Part shown: positions 1 to 7,800 of the stretch, in pieces
Layout: every line of letters starts with the position of its first letter
Numbering within the stretch: position 1 is the first letter of the stretch
DNA from: Saprospiraceae bacterium
GTDB lineage: Bacteria > Bacteroidota > Bacteroidia > Chitinophagales > Saprospiraceae
DNA length: 37,570 nucleotides
Direction: 5' to 3'
Assembly (NCBI GenBank): GCA_028285085.1
Contig: JANQQI010000107.1
Location: forward strand, 1 to 37,570
The notes under the pieces: generated by a model
Database searches by the model: none
What the model was told of the DNA's origin: nothing
What the model saw: the letters and a program-made list of their open reading frames with translations, nothing else
Translations under genes and position numbers: made by a program

Positions 1-2
1 AC

Positions 3-1799
3 TTCAATGGCGGAAATTTAGCGGGAGCGGGCTTACTTACCATCTATAGCGCAAATGTCCTCGGGACTTCCGATTTTTTTAGCGCGGCCTTTCCCGCTGA
101 ATACGGCAATACCACGGCTGGCGTATTCGATATTAATTTTCGAAACGGACAATACGAAAAGCCTAAATATACCGCGCAACTAGGTGTGCTGGGAATCGAC
201 CTTGCGGCTGAAGGCCCCTTGAAAAAAGGGACCACCTCGTCTTATCTTGTTAATTATCGGCACGGCTTCATTGGTTATTATGGCCGCTTAGCGGGAGGGG
301 TGGAGCCGGATTATCAGGACCTTTCTTTTAAGTTGCATCTGCCCGGTGGGAAAAAAGGAGACCTCTCCGTATGGGGGATAAGTGGCCTGAGCAGCATCTT
401 TACACCGTATAGAGAGTATGAAGTGAAGGATGATGAGATTAAACAACGCGAAACAGAAGGCGATTTTGAGCAAGACGATATTCGATTTGATATGAGCGCA
501 ATGGGTGTAAATCACAAAATGCCACTGGGGCAAAACATCTTTATAGATCATTCCCTGGCTTTTAGCACAAATGGCTACAGGTCGCTGACGGACTGGTTTG
601 AGCCGGAGGCAGATACTCTGAATACGGGGACCTTGTACCCCTATACGGATATCCAGAGCAGGGTATCGAAAATGACACTGATGAGTCAGGTGTCCCACCG
701 CTTATCTAGCCGTCTCAGATGGTCGGGCGGGATCATTGCCGATTGGCTGGATTTTCGGTATCAGGCTGAGCAGGCCGAACAACCGAAAGCGGAATTGGAA
801 GGATTTCTGGATACCGATGGGATGACTTACAACTTGCAAATATTCGTTCAGTCAGATATTCAAATAGCCCAACCGCTGAGCTTGCAATTGGGATTACATG
901 TTCACCATTTTGGAATCAATAAAGAGACGACCATCGAACCTCGTGCAGGATTGAAATGGCAATTAACTTCTAAGCTCGATTTTGGACTTGGTTATGGTTT
1001 GCACAGTCGCCGAGAAGAACTCAAAGCCTATTTCTTTGAATACCTTGATGCGAATGGAGATGTACAAAATCATGAATCCCTTAAGCGAAAGAAGGCGCAT
1101 CATTTCGTAGCGGGACTGAATTGGGATATTACCCCACACCTAAAGGTGAATATTGAAGCGTACTACCAACGTTTATTTGATGTGCCGGTGGTGCCCAATA
1201 GCTCTTTTTCATTTATCAATTACACCCAATTATGGACCTTCGATCAAGCCTTAACGAATGAAGGTACCGGAATAAATCAGGGAATCGATTTTAGTCTGGA
1301 ACGCTCTTTTAATCGAGGGTATTATTTTCTGTTATCCGCTTCAATTTTTGATTCAAAATATACCGGAGGAGATGGGGTGCAACGCAGTACCTTGTTTAAC
1401 CGTGGATTTTTATCTACGCTTACCGGAGGGAAAGAATTTACGATTCGACGCAAGAAAAAAAATCGCATTGATCTGCTGGGGATCAATTGTAACCTCACCT
1501 ATATGAATGGTCAACGCTTGAGTCCGGTACTGGAAGAAGAAAGCAGAACTGCTCAGCGTGCTATCATTGACCCTAATCGGTTGTATAGTCTGCAGAGTGA
1601 ACCGGAATTGTGGATAAATGCCGGGATTACGTATAAAATAAATAAAGAGGATCGTACTGTCACTTGGGGATTGGATTTTCAAAATGCTACTCTGCTTCAG
1701 CAGTGGCAAGGATACGAATATAATTTTCTGACGCAACAAGTGCAGGAAGAACGCGTCCTTTTTTTATTACCCAACTTTTATTACAAAATAGAATTTTAA
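3..1799 (+). CDS. TonB-dependent outer-membrane receptor, 3' part (5' end outside window)
   Basis: The reading frame is open from position 3, upstream of the first ATG at 186, so the gene enters from the left edge and that ATG is not its start. The first codons read as the end of a plug domain: a DFFSAAFPAEYGN stretch followed by GVFDINFRNG, the form typical of Bacteroidota TonB-dependent receptors. The rest (about 540 residues) is barrel-like, with alternating aromatic and polar strands (for example a TSSYLVNYRHG strand), and the protein ends in FYYKIEF with the terminal Phe expected for BAM-inserted barrels. The family imports large ligands across the outer membrane with TonB energy. The substrate cannot be told, and no SusD partner follows. 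A LytS-like kinase starts 6 nt after the stop, so the receptor is probably co-transcribed with a two-component pair. The N-terminal signal, carboxypeptidase-like domain and TonB box would lie outside the window. Confidence 0.88.
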   Translation, partial: FNGGNLAGAGLLTIYSANVLGTSDFFSAAFPAEYGNTTAGVFDINFRNGQYEKPKYTAQLGVLGIDLAAEGPLKKGTTSSYLVNYRHGFIGYYGRLAGGVEPDYQDLSFKLHLPGGKKGDLSVWGISGLSSIFTPYREYEVKDDEIKQRETEGDFEQDDIRFDMSAMGVNHKMPLGQNIFIDHSLAFSTNGYRSLTDWFEPEADTLNTGTLYPYTDIQSRVSKMTLMSQVSHRLSSRLRWSGGIIADWLDFRYQAEQAEQPKAELEGFLDTDGMTYNLQIFVQSDIQIAQPLSLQLGLHVHHFGINKETTIEPRAGLKWQLTSKLDFGLGYGLHSRREELKAYFFEYLDANGDVQNHESLKRKKAHHFVAGLNWDITPHLKVNIEAYYQRLFDVPVVPNSSFSFINYTQLWTFDQALTNEGTGINQGIDFSLERSFNRGYYFLLSASIFDSKYTGGDGVQRSTLFNRGFLSTLTGGKEFTIRRKKKNRIDLLGINCNLTYMNGQRLSPVLEEESRTAQRAIIDPNRLYSLQSEPELWINAGITYKINKEDRTVTWGLDFQNATLLQQWQGYEYNFLTQQVQEERVLFLLPNFYYKIEF

Positions 1800-1805
1800 A
1801 CCCGC

Positions 1806-2864
1806 GTGCAAGAGAAATTAAAGCGCTTCTTTACTTGGCAGCTTTTTTTACTGCTTAGCCTATATGCGATAGGGTTTCAGTTGGTATTAGAATTGTCAGA
1901 ATGGATTACCACTGGTCATTCATTCTCTTCTTTGGGAACCTTCTTAAAAGACTTTATCGTCAATTATCCGAATCTGGTATTGATATGCTTCCTGAATTAT
2001 CTACTAATCATTTGGTTGAACAAACGATTGCCCTGGGAAGACAAGCGAAATTTGCTAAAACGTTTGTTTTATGAGTTCTTCTTAGCGGTATCAATTGTAG
2101 CCTTACAAGTTGTGGTGATTAATATTATAATCGCCTTGGTGATTTCGGAGCCAATTAATTTCCAGCAATATTTTTTTAGTGCCATTATTGGCGTGATTAT
2201 CAATTTGATCTTGCTCACTACGATGGAGTTTTATTTTTTATATATCCGTCGGTATGAAGTCGCTCTGGATAATGAGTGGTTGAAAAAAGAAAATTTATCG
2301 TTTCAGTACCGTTTACTTAAAAATCAAATTAATCCACACTTTCTTTTTAATAATCTCAATACTTTATCCTCCTTGGTTTCTTTAGATGCAGGTCGTGCCA
2401 AGCAGTTTATACGAAAATTATCCAATGTTTATCGACACGTTCTTGAATACGGCGAACAACACCTCATTCCATTGAAAGAGGAAGCGATATTTATTGAGCG
2501 GTATATTTATCTGCTGCAGACGAGATTTACGAAGGACTTGATTATTGACATAAATCTTAAAAAAGAGGATTTAAATAAAAAGATTGTGCCGATGGCTTTG
2601 CAGATATTAATTGAAAATGCAATCAAGCACAATGCTGTCTTTGAAGACCAGCCTCTGGAAATAAGCATTTATTCAAATGGTGATTCTGTTTTTGTAGAAA
2701 ATAACCTACAGAGGAAAAATAATGTGCCATCCTGGGGCATTGGATTAACCAATTTAAGGAATAGCTACAGTCTATACCGAGCTTCTCTGGAAATTATTGA
2801 GAGCAAAACACATTTTAAAGTCATTTTACCACTATTAAGTCATGATGCGAGTCGTAATAATTGA
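1806..2864 (+). CDS. LytS-type membrane sensor histidine kinase
   Basis: A 352-residue kinase of the His_kinase (PF06580) class. Four hydrophobic segments (about residues 11-30, 55-71, 90-113 and 122-147) are followed by a short coiled linker and the signature LKNQINPHFLFNNLNTL, with the presumed phosphorylated His178. The ATPase part keeps an N-box (IENAIKHN, about 270-276) and a glycine motif (WGIGLTNLRN, about 310-319). There is no extracellular sensor domain, so the membrane segments themselves or a partner must sense. The start is a GTG at 1806, only 6 nt after the receptor stop; no ATG lies near it. The 3' end overlaps the response-regulator gene by 23 nt, which indicates translational coupling and a cognate pair. 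The position directly behind a TonB receptor suggests the kinase reports on receptor or envelope state; that is inference. Confidence 0.9.
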   Translation: MQEKLKRFFTWQLFLLLSLYAIGFQLVLELSEWITTGHSFSSLGTFLKDFIVNYPNLVLICFLNYLLIIWLNKRLPWEDKRNLLKRLFYEFFLAVSIVALQVVVINIIIALVISEPINFQQYFFSAIIGVIINLILLTTMEFYFLYIRRYEVALDNEWLKKENLSFQYRLLKNQINPHFLFNNLNTLSSLVSLDAGRAKQFIRKLSNVYRHVLEYGEQHLIPLKEEAIFIERYIYLLQTRFTKDLIIDINLKKEDLNKKIVPMALQILIENAIKHNAVFEDQPLEISIYSNGDSVFVENNLQRKNNVPSWGIGLTNLRNSYSLYRASLEIIESKTHFKVILPLLSHDASRNN

Positions 2865-3603
2865 AGATGAAATTTTAGCGCAAGAAGAGTTAGTCGCCTT
2901 ACTCAATGAACTTGACCCGACGATTCAAGTCGTGACTAAATTGCGTTCGGTGGCCAAAAGCATTCAGTGGCTCAAGCACCATCAACATCTTGCCGATTTA
3001 CTACTCGTGGATATTGAATTATTGGATGGCAATAGCTTTGATATTTTTACGGCAGTCAGCTTAAATATACCGGTCATCTTTGTAACGGCCTACGACGAAT
3101 ACGCTATCCGGGCATTTAAAATAAATAGTATTGATTATCTGTTGAAGCCTATTGAACCGGAAGACCTGCAACGGGCCATTACCAAATACCGACAACTGAA
3201 TGACCAAATTCCACCAGTAGATTGGAAAACGTTAAATCTGATGCTCCAGAGTCAGACATTTAGGGACCGATTCACAATTAAAATCGGCGATTATTATAAA
3301 TGTATAATGGTAAAAGATATCGCTTATTTCAAAGCTGATGATAAAGTCACTTTTTTATACACCTTTAAAAACGAAAAATTTGTCATTGATCAATCGCTCA
3401 GTGAATTAGAAACCGGTTTGGATACCAATTTATTTTTCAGAGTAACACGCCGTTATTTAGTACAAATCACTGCAGTGGAAAAAGCGTCAAAATATTTTCA
3501 TAGCCGCCTGAAATTATCGCTACGCCCCAAAACAAAAGAAGATGTTCTGGTCAGTAGAATTAGAGTCCCAGAATTTTTAAACTGGATGAATGGAAAAACT
3601 TAG
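2842..3603 (+). CDS. LytTR-family response regulator
   Basis: A 253-residue protein with an N-terminal receiver and a C-terminal LytTR DNA-binding domain. The receiver shows the acidic pair in IIEDE (residues 6-10), phospho-acceptor Asp57 (LLLVDIE), Thr82 and Lys102 (LLKP). The LytTR part runs from about residue 145, with FTIKIGDYYKCIMVKDI, the FFRVTRRYLV segment and the closing SRIRVPEF. LytTR regulators bind paired direct repeats upstream of target genes. It overlaps the kinase gene by 23 nt. Two ATG codons are possible (2842 and 2845); either gives the same protein within one residue. The candidate target is its own operon with the receptor, but no promoter is visible because the receptor's 5' end is missing. 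Confidence 0.92.
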   Translation: MMRVVIIEDEILAQEELVALLNELDPTIQVVTKLRSVAKSIQWLKHHQHLADLLLVDIELLDGNSFDIFTAVSLNIPVIFVTAYDEYAIRAFKINSIDYLLKPIEPEDLQRAITKYRQLNDQIPPVDWKTLNLMLQSQTFRDRFTIKIGDYYKCIMVKDIAYFKADDKVTFLYTFKNEKFVIDQSLSELETGLDTNLFFRVTRRYLVQITAVEKASKYFHSRLKLSLRPKTKEDVLVSRIRVPEFLNWMNGKT

Positions 3604-3670
3604 TTTGACGATTTAACGTCTTTTCCTTTAGACAATCGAATTTGGTAATCTATTATCTTTAAGATCTAAT

Positions 3671-4801
3671 ATGCAACCAAATATTGACTTCCTCTCCGCC
3701 ATCATTTTATTTGGAATCATTCAGGGAATGATCGTCCTGGCTTTGCTTTTGTGGAAGAAGCCCCAAGCTTATATTTGGTTCAGTCTATTTCTTGGGGCCT
3801 TGCTTTGGCAAGAGGTAGAATCCTTTTTATATTATTCCGGTTACCTCATTCACGTTCCACATCTTTACTATCTATCTACACCTTTTGTCTTTCTTGCTGC
3901 GCCCGCCTTGCTTTTTTATACCCGTCAGCTGGGAGGGAAAGAGATGCCCAAGAAAAAAAGGCAGCTCCATTTTATTCCTTTCGTCGTTTACTTTTTATAT
4001 AGCTGTTTCTTTTATTTCCAACCGCTCAAAAAGAAAATACACGCCTATTTGACCGCTATTGATCCTTCGGCGGTGATGCCGGTGCCAGCACAAACTTTCG
4101 ATGCAGATCCTTTGGAAATTCAAGGCTACATTGTGGCTGAGTGCATTGGTTTATATTTGATAGGATATGGTTTGTATGGATTGCTGAAAATGTATCGGAC
4201 GCAAATCGCGGCGGGGCGTAAAAGGTACTTTTCCTGGATACTGCTGTTGAATGTAATTTTGTTGGGAAGTGGACTAGTTTTACTGATGGCAGAAGGTGGC
4301 GTAGTCGAAGGTACTCGACTTTATTATCCGGTCTTACCGGCTTATATGACGCGCGTTTACGTTACCGCTAGTCTTTATGTTATTACCATCTATTTACTGT
4401 TCAATACTAAATTATTCAAATCCGAACAGAAGTATCAAAAGTCATCTCTAACCAAAACGATAAGACAGGCCAAGCGGCAAAAGATCTTAGCGGTACTAGA
4501 AAACGAAAAGCCTTATTTAAGTCCAACCTATAGCTTAGGTGCATTGGCGCAGAAAGTAAATATGCCAGCCAGTCATATTACTGAAGTGCTTAACCTGGAA
4601 TTGAATATGACTTTTTATACGTTAACGAATCAATATCGCATACAAGAAGCTAAGCAGCAGCTGGCGCGGCAAGATCATCATTGGAAGATGGACCAATTGG
4701 CCGCTTATTTGGGATACAAGTCTAAGTCCACCTTTTATAACGCCTTCAAAAAAGAAATGGCTTGTACGCCTCTGCAGTATAAAAAATCCCTTGGGCTTTA
4801 A
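3671..4801 (+). CDS. AraC-family regulator with N-terminal multi-pass membrane domain
   Basis: A 376-residue protein. About residues 7-245 hold roughly seven hydrophobic segments (first IILFGIIQGMIVLALLLW), with no soluble ligand-binding domain. After a basic linker (TKTIRQAKRQK) comes an AraC/XylS double helix-turn-helix: helix one around YSLGALAQKVNMPASHITEVL and helix two around DQLAAYLGYKSKSTFYNAFK, ending in the usual TPLQYK motif. This architecture is common in Bacteroidota and suggests a membrane-bound transcription factor that senses in the membrane and binds DNA from it. It stands alone, 67 nt after the LytTR gene, and is followed by a serine hydrolase in the same direction, a plausible but unproven target. 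A TATCTTTA element just before the ATG resembles the Bacteroidota -7 box with one mismatch. Confidence 0.88.
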   Translation: MQPNIDFLSAIILFGIIQGMIVLALLLWKKPQAYIWFSLFLGALLWQEVESFLYYSGYLIHVPHLYYLSTPFVFLAAPALLFYTRQLGGKEMPKKKRQLHFIPFVVYFLYSCFFYFQPLKKKIHAYLTAIDPSAVMPVPAQTFDADPLEIQGYIVAECIGLYLIGYGLYGLLKMYRTQIAAGRKRYFSWILLLNVILLGSGLVLLMAEGGVVEGTRLYYPVLPAYMTRVYVTASLYVITIYLLFNTKLFKSEQKYQKSSLTKTIRQAKRQKILAVLENEKPYLSPTYSLGALAQKVNMPASHITEVLNLELNMTFYTLTNQYRIQEAKQQLARQDHHWKMDQLAAYLGYKSKSTFYNAFKKEMACTPLQYKKSLGL

Positions 4802-4836
4802 TCTTTCACATTTTTACTTAAAAATCCTTCCCAAAA

Positions 4837-4858
4837 GTATTTCCCAGCCGGGAAATAC
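4837..4858. terminator. Perfect 9-bp inverted repeat after the AraC gene
   Basis: Arms GTATTTCCC (4837-4845) and GGGAAATAC (4850-4858) enclose the loop AGCC. It lies 36 nt after the AraC stop and is followed by T-rich sequence with GTTTTT at 4871, so it could end the AraC transcript. A symmetric operator for the downstream serine hydrolase is the alternative. Confidence 0.5.
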
Positions 4859-4900
4859 CCTTCAATTTCCGTTTTTCAAGCGTCCTTTTTCAATTTTATC

Positions 4901-4908
4901 TAGGTTTG
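4901..4908 (+). promoter_or_regulatory. Candidate -7 element TAGGTTTG before the serine hydrolase
   Basis: TAGGTTTG fits the Bacteroidota sigma-ABfr -7 consensus TAnnTTTG and lies 41 nt before the GTG start at 4949. No clear TTG -33 element sits at the expected distance, so support rests on the -7 box and position alone. Confidence 0.35.
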
Positions 4909-4948
4909 CTAACGCTACTCATTTTCTCAATGCTTAAATATTTGACGT

Positions 4949-6367
4949 GTGAATCTTTTGCAAATTTTTCTCATACTACTCCTGCCATTGTTGTCTTGCC
5001 CGGACGGAATTAATCAAGATAAGGGTTCAGATATTAGCCAGTTGGAAAGCCAGCTTGATGCGCTGTTTAATCAAAAAATGATGCAAGATCAGATTCCCGG
5101 CGCAGCGTTTATCTTGATCAAAGACGGCCGGGTATTGCTTAAAAAAGGCTACGGACAAGCAAACCTCGCTGAGAGTAGTAGCCGGGTCAATCCCGATTCT
5201 ACCATCTTCAGGATTGGCTCAATCACCAAGACTTTTACGGCTACCGCCCTCATGCAATTGGCAGATCAAAAACGGATTGATTTAGGTCGAAATATTAATC
5301 ATTACCTCTCTTCGGTCAAAGTACCGGATACTTATACTAAACCGGTCACTGCTGCCCACCTGCTCAGCCATAGCGCTGGCTTGGATGAGCTGCGGATAAG
5401 ACGCCGGGTATTTAGTAAAGATGAGGTAATCCCTCTTGCGGAGTTCTTAATGAGTCGAATTATAAGGGCTCGCCCTGCCGGCCAAGTGCCAGCTTATTCT
5501 ACTTACGGAATGGCACTTGCTGGCTTATTAGTGGAAGAAGTCAGTGGAATAACATTGGAGAATTACTTGCAGAAACAAGTCTGGGAACCGCTGGATATGA
5601 AACAGACCAGCATCGATGTTCCTAAGCAACAGCAAGCATATTTAGCCATGGGTTATGAGTTGCAAGGAGGTATCAATGTTGCTCAACCCTGGGAGTGGTA
5701 CCACACCTTCCCCGCTTCTTCTATCAACAGTACCGCGACCGATATGGCCAAATACATGCAAATGCATCTCAATGCCGGCCAATTAGACAATGCGACGATT
5801 TTGAGTCGGCCTATGGCCCTGGAAATGCAAAGACAGCAAATCACTGGACATCCTCAAGTTAATGGGTTTTGTTATGGGTTTTACGAAAACCGATGGAGCG
5901 GTCAGCGCACCCTGGAGCACGGTGGAGATATGCTGGGGTTTAGTGCTTACATGGTGCTGGTGCCTACACACAATATGGGCATCTTCGTCGTCAATCACCA
6001 CGAAGGTTCCAATCTAAGATATCGGGTTATTGCAAAAATTATGGACCATTTCTTTTCCAGTGATCAGCCGAGCGAAGCGAGTGCCAATAATATTACGTCT
6101 CCGAACGTGGAGCAATTTGTTGGCCGCTACCGCTGGTTATCCAGTTGTGCGAGTTGTCCCGTTGATGAACAGGATTTAATTTGGGAGATCAAGGCCATCG
6201 ATGAGCGTACCTTATCTATGCTGGGCCGGGAATGGAAAGCGGTTGCGCCTTATTTTTTTGAAAGTGAAAATGGAGAAGGCCGCCTCGGCTTCCGCCCTAA
6301 CGAAGAAGGAGAAATCCAGTACATGTTTCTGGGGAATGTCGATGCTTTTGAAAAAATCAAAGACTAA
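4949..6367 (+). CDS. Serine hydrolase lipoprotein, class C beta-lactamase fold
   Basis: A 472-residue protein with a lipoprotein signal: a hydrophobic stretch ending in the lipobox LLSC, lipidated Cys17. The beta-lactamase/transpeptidase-like domain spans about residues 33-375. It has the nucleophile motif SITK (Ser91, Lys94), a second motif YST at 183-185 where many relatives have Y-x-N, and HGG at 324-326 in place of KTG. A roughly 90-residue beta-rich tail follows. Members of family S12/PF00144 are D-Ala peptidases, esterases or beta-lactamases; the substrate cannot be read from sequence. The likely location is the envelope. The start is a GTG; no better in-frame ATG precedes the signal. 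It may be controlled by the AraC-type gene before it. Confidence 0.87.
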   Translation: MNLLQIFLILLLPLLSCPDGINQDKGSDISQLESQLDALFNQKMMQDQIPGAAFILIKDGRVLLKKGYGQANLAESSSRVNPDSTIFRIGSITKTFTATALMQLADQKRIDLGRNINHYLSSVKVPDTYTKPVTAAHLLSHSAGLDELRIRRRVFSKDEVIPLAEFLMSRIIRARPAGQVPAYSTYGMALAGLLVEEVSGITLENYLQKQVWEPLDMKQTSIDVPKQQQAYLAMGYELQGGINVAQPWEWYHTFPASSINSTATDMAKYMQMHLNAGQLDNATILSRPMALEMQRQQITGHPQVNGFCYGFYENRWSGQRTLEHGGDMLGFSAYMVLVPTHNMGIFVVNHHEGSNLRYRVIAKIMDHFFSSDQPSEASANNITSPNVEQFVGRYRWLSSCASCPVDEQDLIWEIKAIDERTLSMLGREWKAVAPYFFESENGEGRLGFRPNEEGEIQYMFLGNVDAFEKIKD

Positions 6368-6442
6368 GAGCTTGTTTGGGATTTGTTCTTTAGGTCGAAA
6401 AAATGACGTTTGTAGATCAATTAATAATTTCCAAACAAGCTC
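6368..6442. repeat. 75-bp element with 12-bp perfect terminal inverted repeats
   Basis: GAGCTTGTTTGG (6368-6379) and CCAAACAAGCTC (6431-6442) bracket a 51-nt AT-rich core. Similarity continues imperfectly inward. The left arm begins on the base after the serine-hydrolase stop codon. No coding potential is supported and no target duplication is obvious. A small MITE-like remnant or a long-loop terminator are both possible. Confidence 0.5.
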
Positions 6443-6467
6443 CAAGAGATCCTATAACGCCAAAATG

Positions 6468-6509
6468 GATCGTTCCGAGAATTAAAAGATCACAATTCCC
6501 GGAACGATC
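6468..6509. terminator. Strong hairpin between convergent genes
   Basis: Arms GATCGTTCCGAGAATT (6468-6483) and AATTCCCGGAACGATC (6494-6509) pair over 16 bp with one mismatch around a 10-nt loop. It lies between convergent genes ending at 6367 and 6554, so it is placed to end both transcripts, although neither side has a long T run. Confidence 0.6.
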
Positions 6510-6553
6510 TACACGATAAATTGATTACCGTGCTCGGCACAATTTTGCTTTTC

Positions 6554-7396
6554 TTATTGTACAATAAGTTGCTGTGACAAATTCTGTACTTCACTGATGA
6601 CGTTTACAATGTAGGCCCCAACGGGCAGTACGCTCACATCTTGCTCAATTACTTGTTCGCCAACTTCCAAGCTTAGATTACGCTGTACGACAACATTTCC
6701 AGTAATATCTCGAATTTCCAACTGCGCCTCGGCAGCTGTCGCCGCTTCAATGACGAAAGTACAGCGATCCACTGCGGGATTGGGTGCCATAGTCAGTTGC
6801 CACTCGTGCGCAACGGCGGGGCCAATAAGGGCCTCGCCTCCCCAATCAATTGTAAAACCATCGCTGGAAGAATGATTGTTGACCGCAAGCAAGTAAGTGT
6901 CACCTGCCTTCACCTGTAAGGCTTCCAGAAAGTTGTCATCCAGGCCGTAGCAGCCACGTTTTTCGCTTTGATCCGTGGCACTGCTGCGCAGCCCTGTTCT
7001 TCCGATACACTCCTCGGAGGAAATTGTTGAATACAAATTTTCGCCGCTGGCCATGCAGCGGATGGCCGCCTTCGACGCGCATGGATGATCGGCCTCCGTT
7101 TTGAATACCACAAAATCCAGATCATCGTCTGCATTCAACGGGCGTAGCTCAAAGGTAAGTTCACCATCCGTCTGAGCGGTCCAGGTGAGCCAGGTAGATT
7201 CCTGCTCTTTGAAGTCCTCGCTACAAACGGTACTCTTGATTTCATTAGCTTCCTGACCACTTCCTGAGCTATAAGCAATCGTGTACGTTGCTTTGGAAGT
7301 GAGTTCAAGCGCGCGACCGCAGTCGGCGTAGTTTTGTGCATTGATAATAGATAGGAAAAGAATGAAGGCAAGAAAAGTTAAGGTTACATTTCTCAT
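6554..7396 (-). CDS. Small secreted protein with T9SS type A sorting domain
   Basis: A 280-residue protein. The signal peptide (FLAFILFLSIINAQ) ends near residue 20. The middle part, about residues 22-195, is beta-rich with eight cysteines, and includes STWLTWTAQTDGELTFELRP, a form seen in Bacteroidota domains that wrap a jelly-roll before the sorting signal. The last about 75 residues are a Por-type C-terminal domain: MAPNPAVDRCTF, LEIRDITGNVV, LPVGAYIVNV, and the final QQLIVQ. T9SS would carry it across the outer membrane and cleave the tail. Function beyond export is unknown. It stands alone and is divergent from the giant gene at 7801. Confidence 0.85.
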   Translation of the reverse strand: MRNVTLTFLAFILFLSIINAQNYADCGRALELTSKATYTIAYSSGSGQEANEIKSTVCSEDFKEQESTWLTWTAQTDGELTFELRPLNADDDLDFVVFKTEADHPCASKAAIRCMASGENLYSTISSEECIGRTGLRSSATDQSEKRGCYGLDDNFLEALQVKAGDTYLLAVNNHSSSDGFTIDWGGEALIGPAVAHEWQLTMAPNPAVDRCTFVIEAATAAEAQLEIRDITGNVVVQRNLSLEVGEQVIEQDVSVLPVGAYIVNVISEVQNLSQQLIVQ

Positions 7397-7421
7397 GGTA
7401 AAATCCTAGTTTTAATCATAG

Positions 7422-7443
7422 CATTAGCAGTGGGCTGCTAATG
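7422..7443. repeat. 9-bp inverted repeat upstream of the T9SS gene
   Basis: CATTAGCAG (7422-7430) and CTGCTAATG (7435-7443) are perfectly inverted around TGGG. The element lies 26 nt before the ATG of the minus-strand gene, so it could be an operator or a hairpin in that gene's leader. Confidence 0.45.
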
Positions 7444-7638
7444 TGCTTTAGTGAAAAAATATCTTAATGAGCATCTCGTTGCCGAAGGGGAATAATGTGG
7501 ATAGTCCAACATTATTGAGTGGCATAGGGTAGACGAGACACGTCTTTTTTAAATTCTATAAAAGGGGGATATTTTTTTTGAAAAGGAATGTAACTTTTAA
7601 AAAGAGAGGACGTATTTTAATAATACATATTTAAAAAT

Positions 7639-7686
7639 CACGTAGCAAAGATTTGTGTTTTTGCTCAAAAACACAAGGGTTACGTG
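7639..7686. promoter_or_regulatory. Two-tier palindrome in the leader of the giant gene
   Basis: An inner perfect hairpin, TTGTGTTTTTG (7653-7663) with CAAAAACACAA (7666-7676) and a 2-nt loop, is enclosed by CACGTA (7639-7644) and TACGTG (7681-7686). It lies 115 nt before the ATG at 7801 and about 240 nt before the divergent gene. It may be a structured leader, an attenuator or a protein-binding site. The CACGTA half sites could also be recognised independently. Confidence 0.5.
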
Positions 7687-7800
7687 AAAAATAATACTAA
7701 ATGCTTGAAAAAAAATAATCATCTACAAGTCTGTTTATTGAGTTTTGTGACTGCGTTTCTTGCCTAGTTACAGCTTAATTTCTTGTTTAAAATTTCGTAA

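Larger units (their letters stand above)
7397..7800. other. 404-nt AT-rich divergent intergenic region
   Basis: The region separates the start of the minus-strand T9SS protein from the start of the giant plus-strand gene, so it should hold both promoters. I see no convincing ORF and no good TAnnTTTG box on either strand. It carries two inverted repeats, listed separately (7422-7443 and 7639-7686), and long A/T runs near 7570-7620 and 7700-7730. Confidence 0.6.

Noticed and set aside
186-1799. ATG at 186 as the start of the first gene
   Set aside because: The frame is open to position 3 and the upstream codons encode the end of a TonB plug domain, so the gene begins outside the window.
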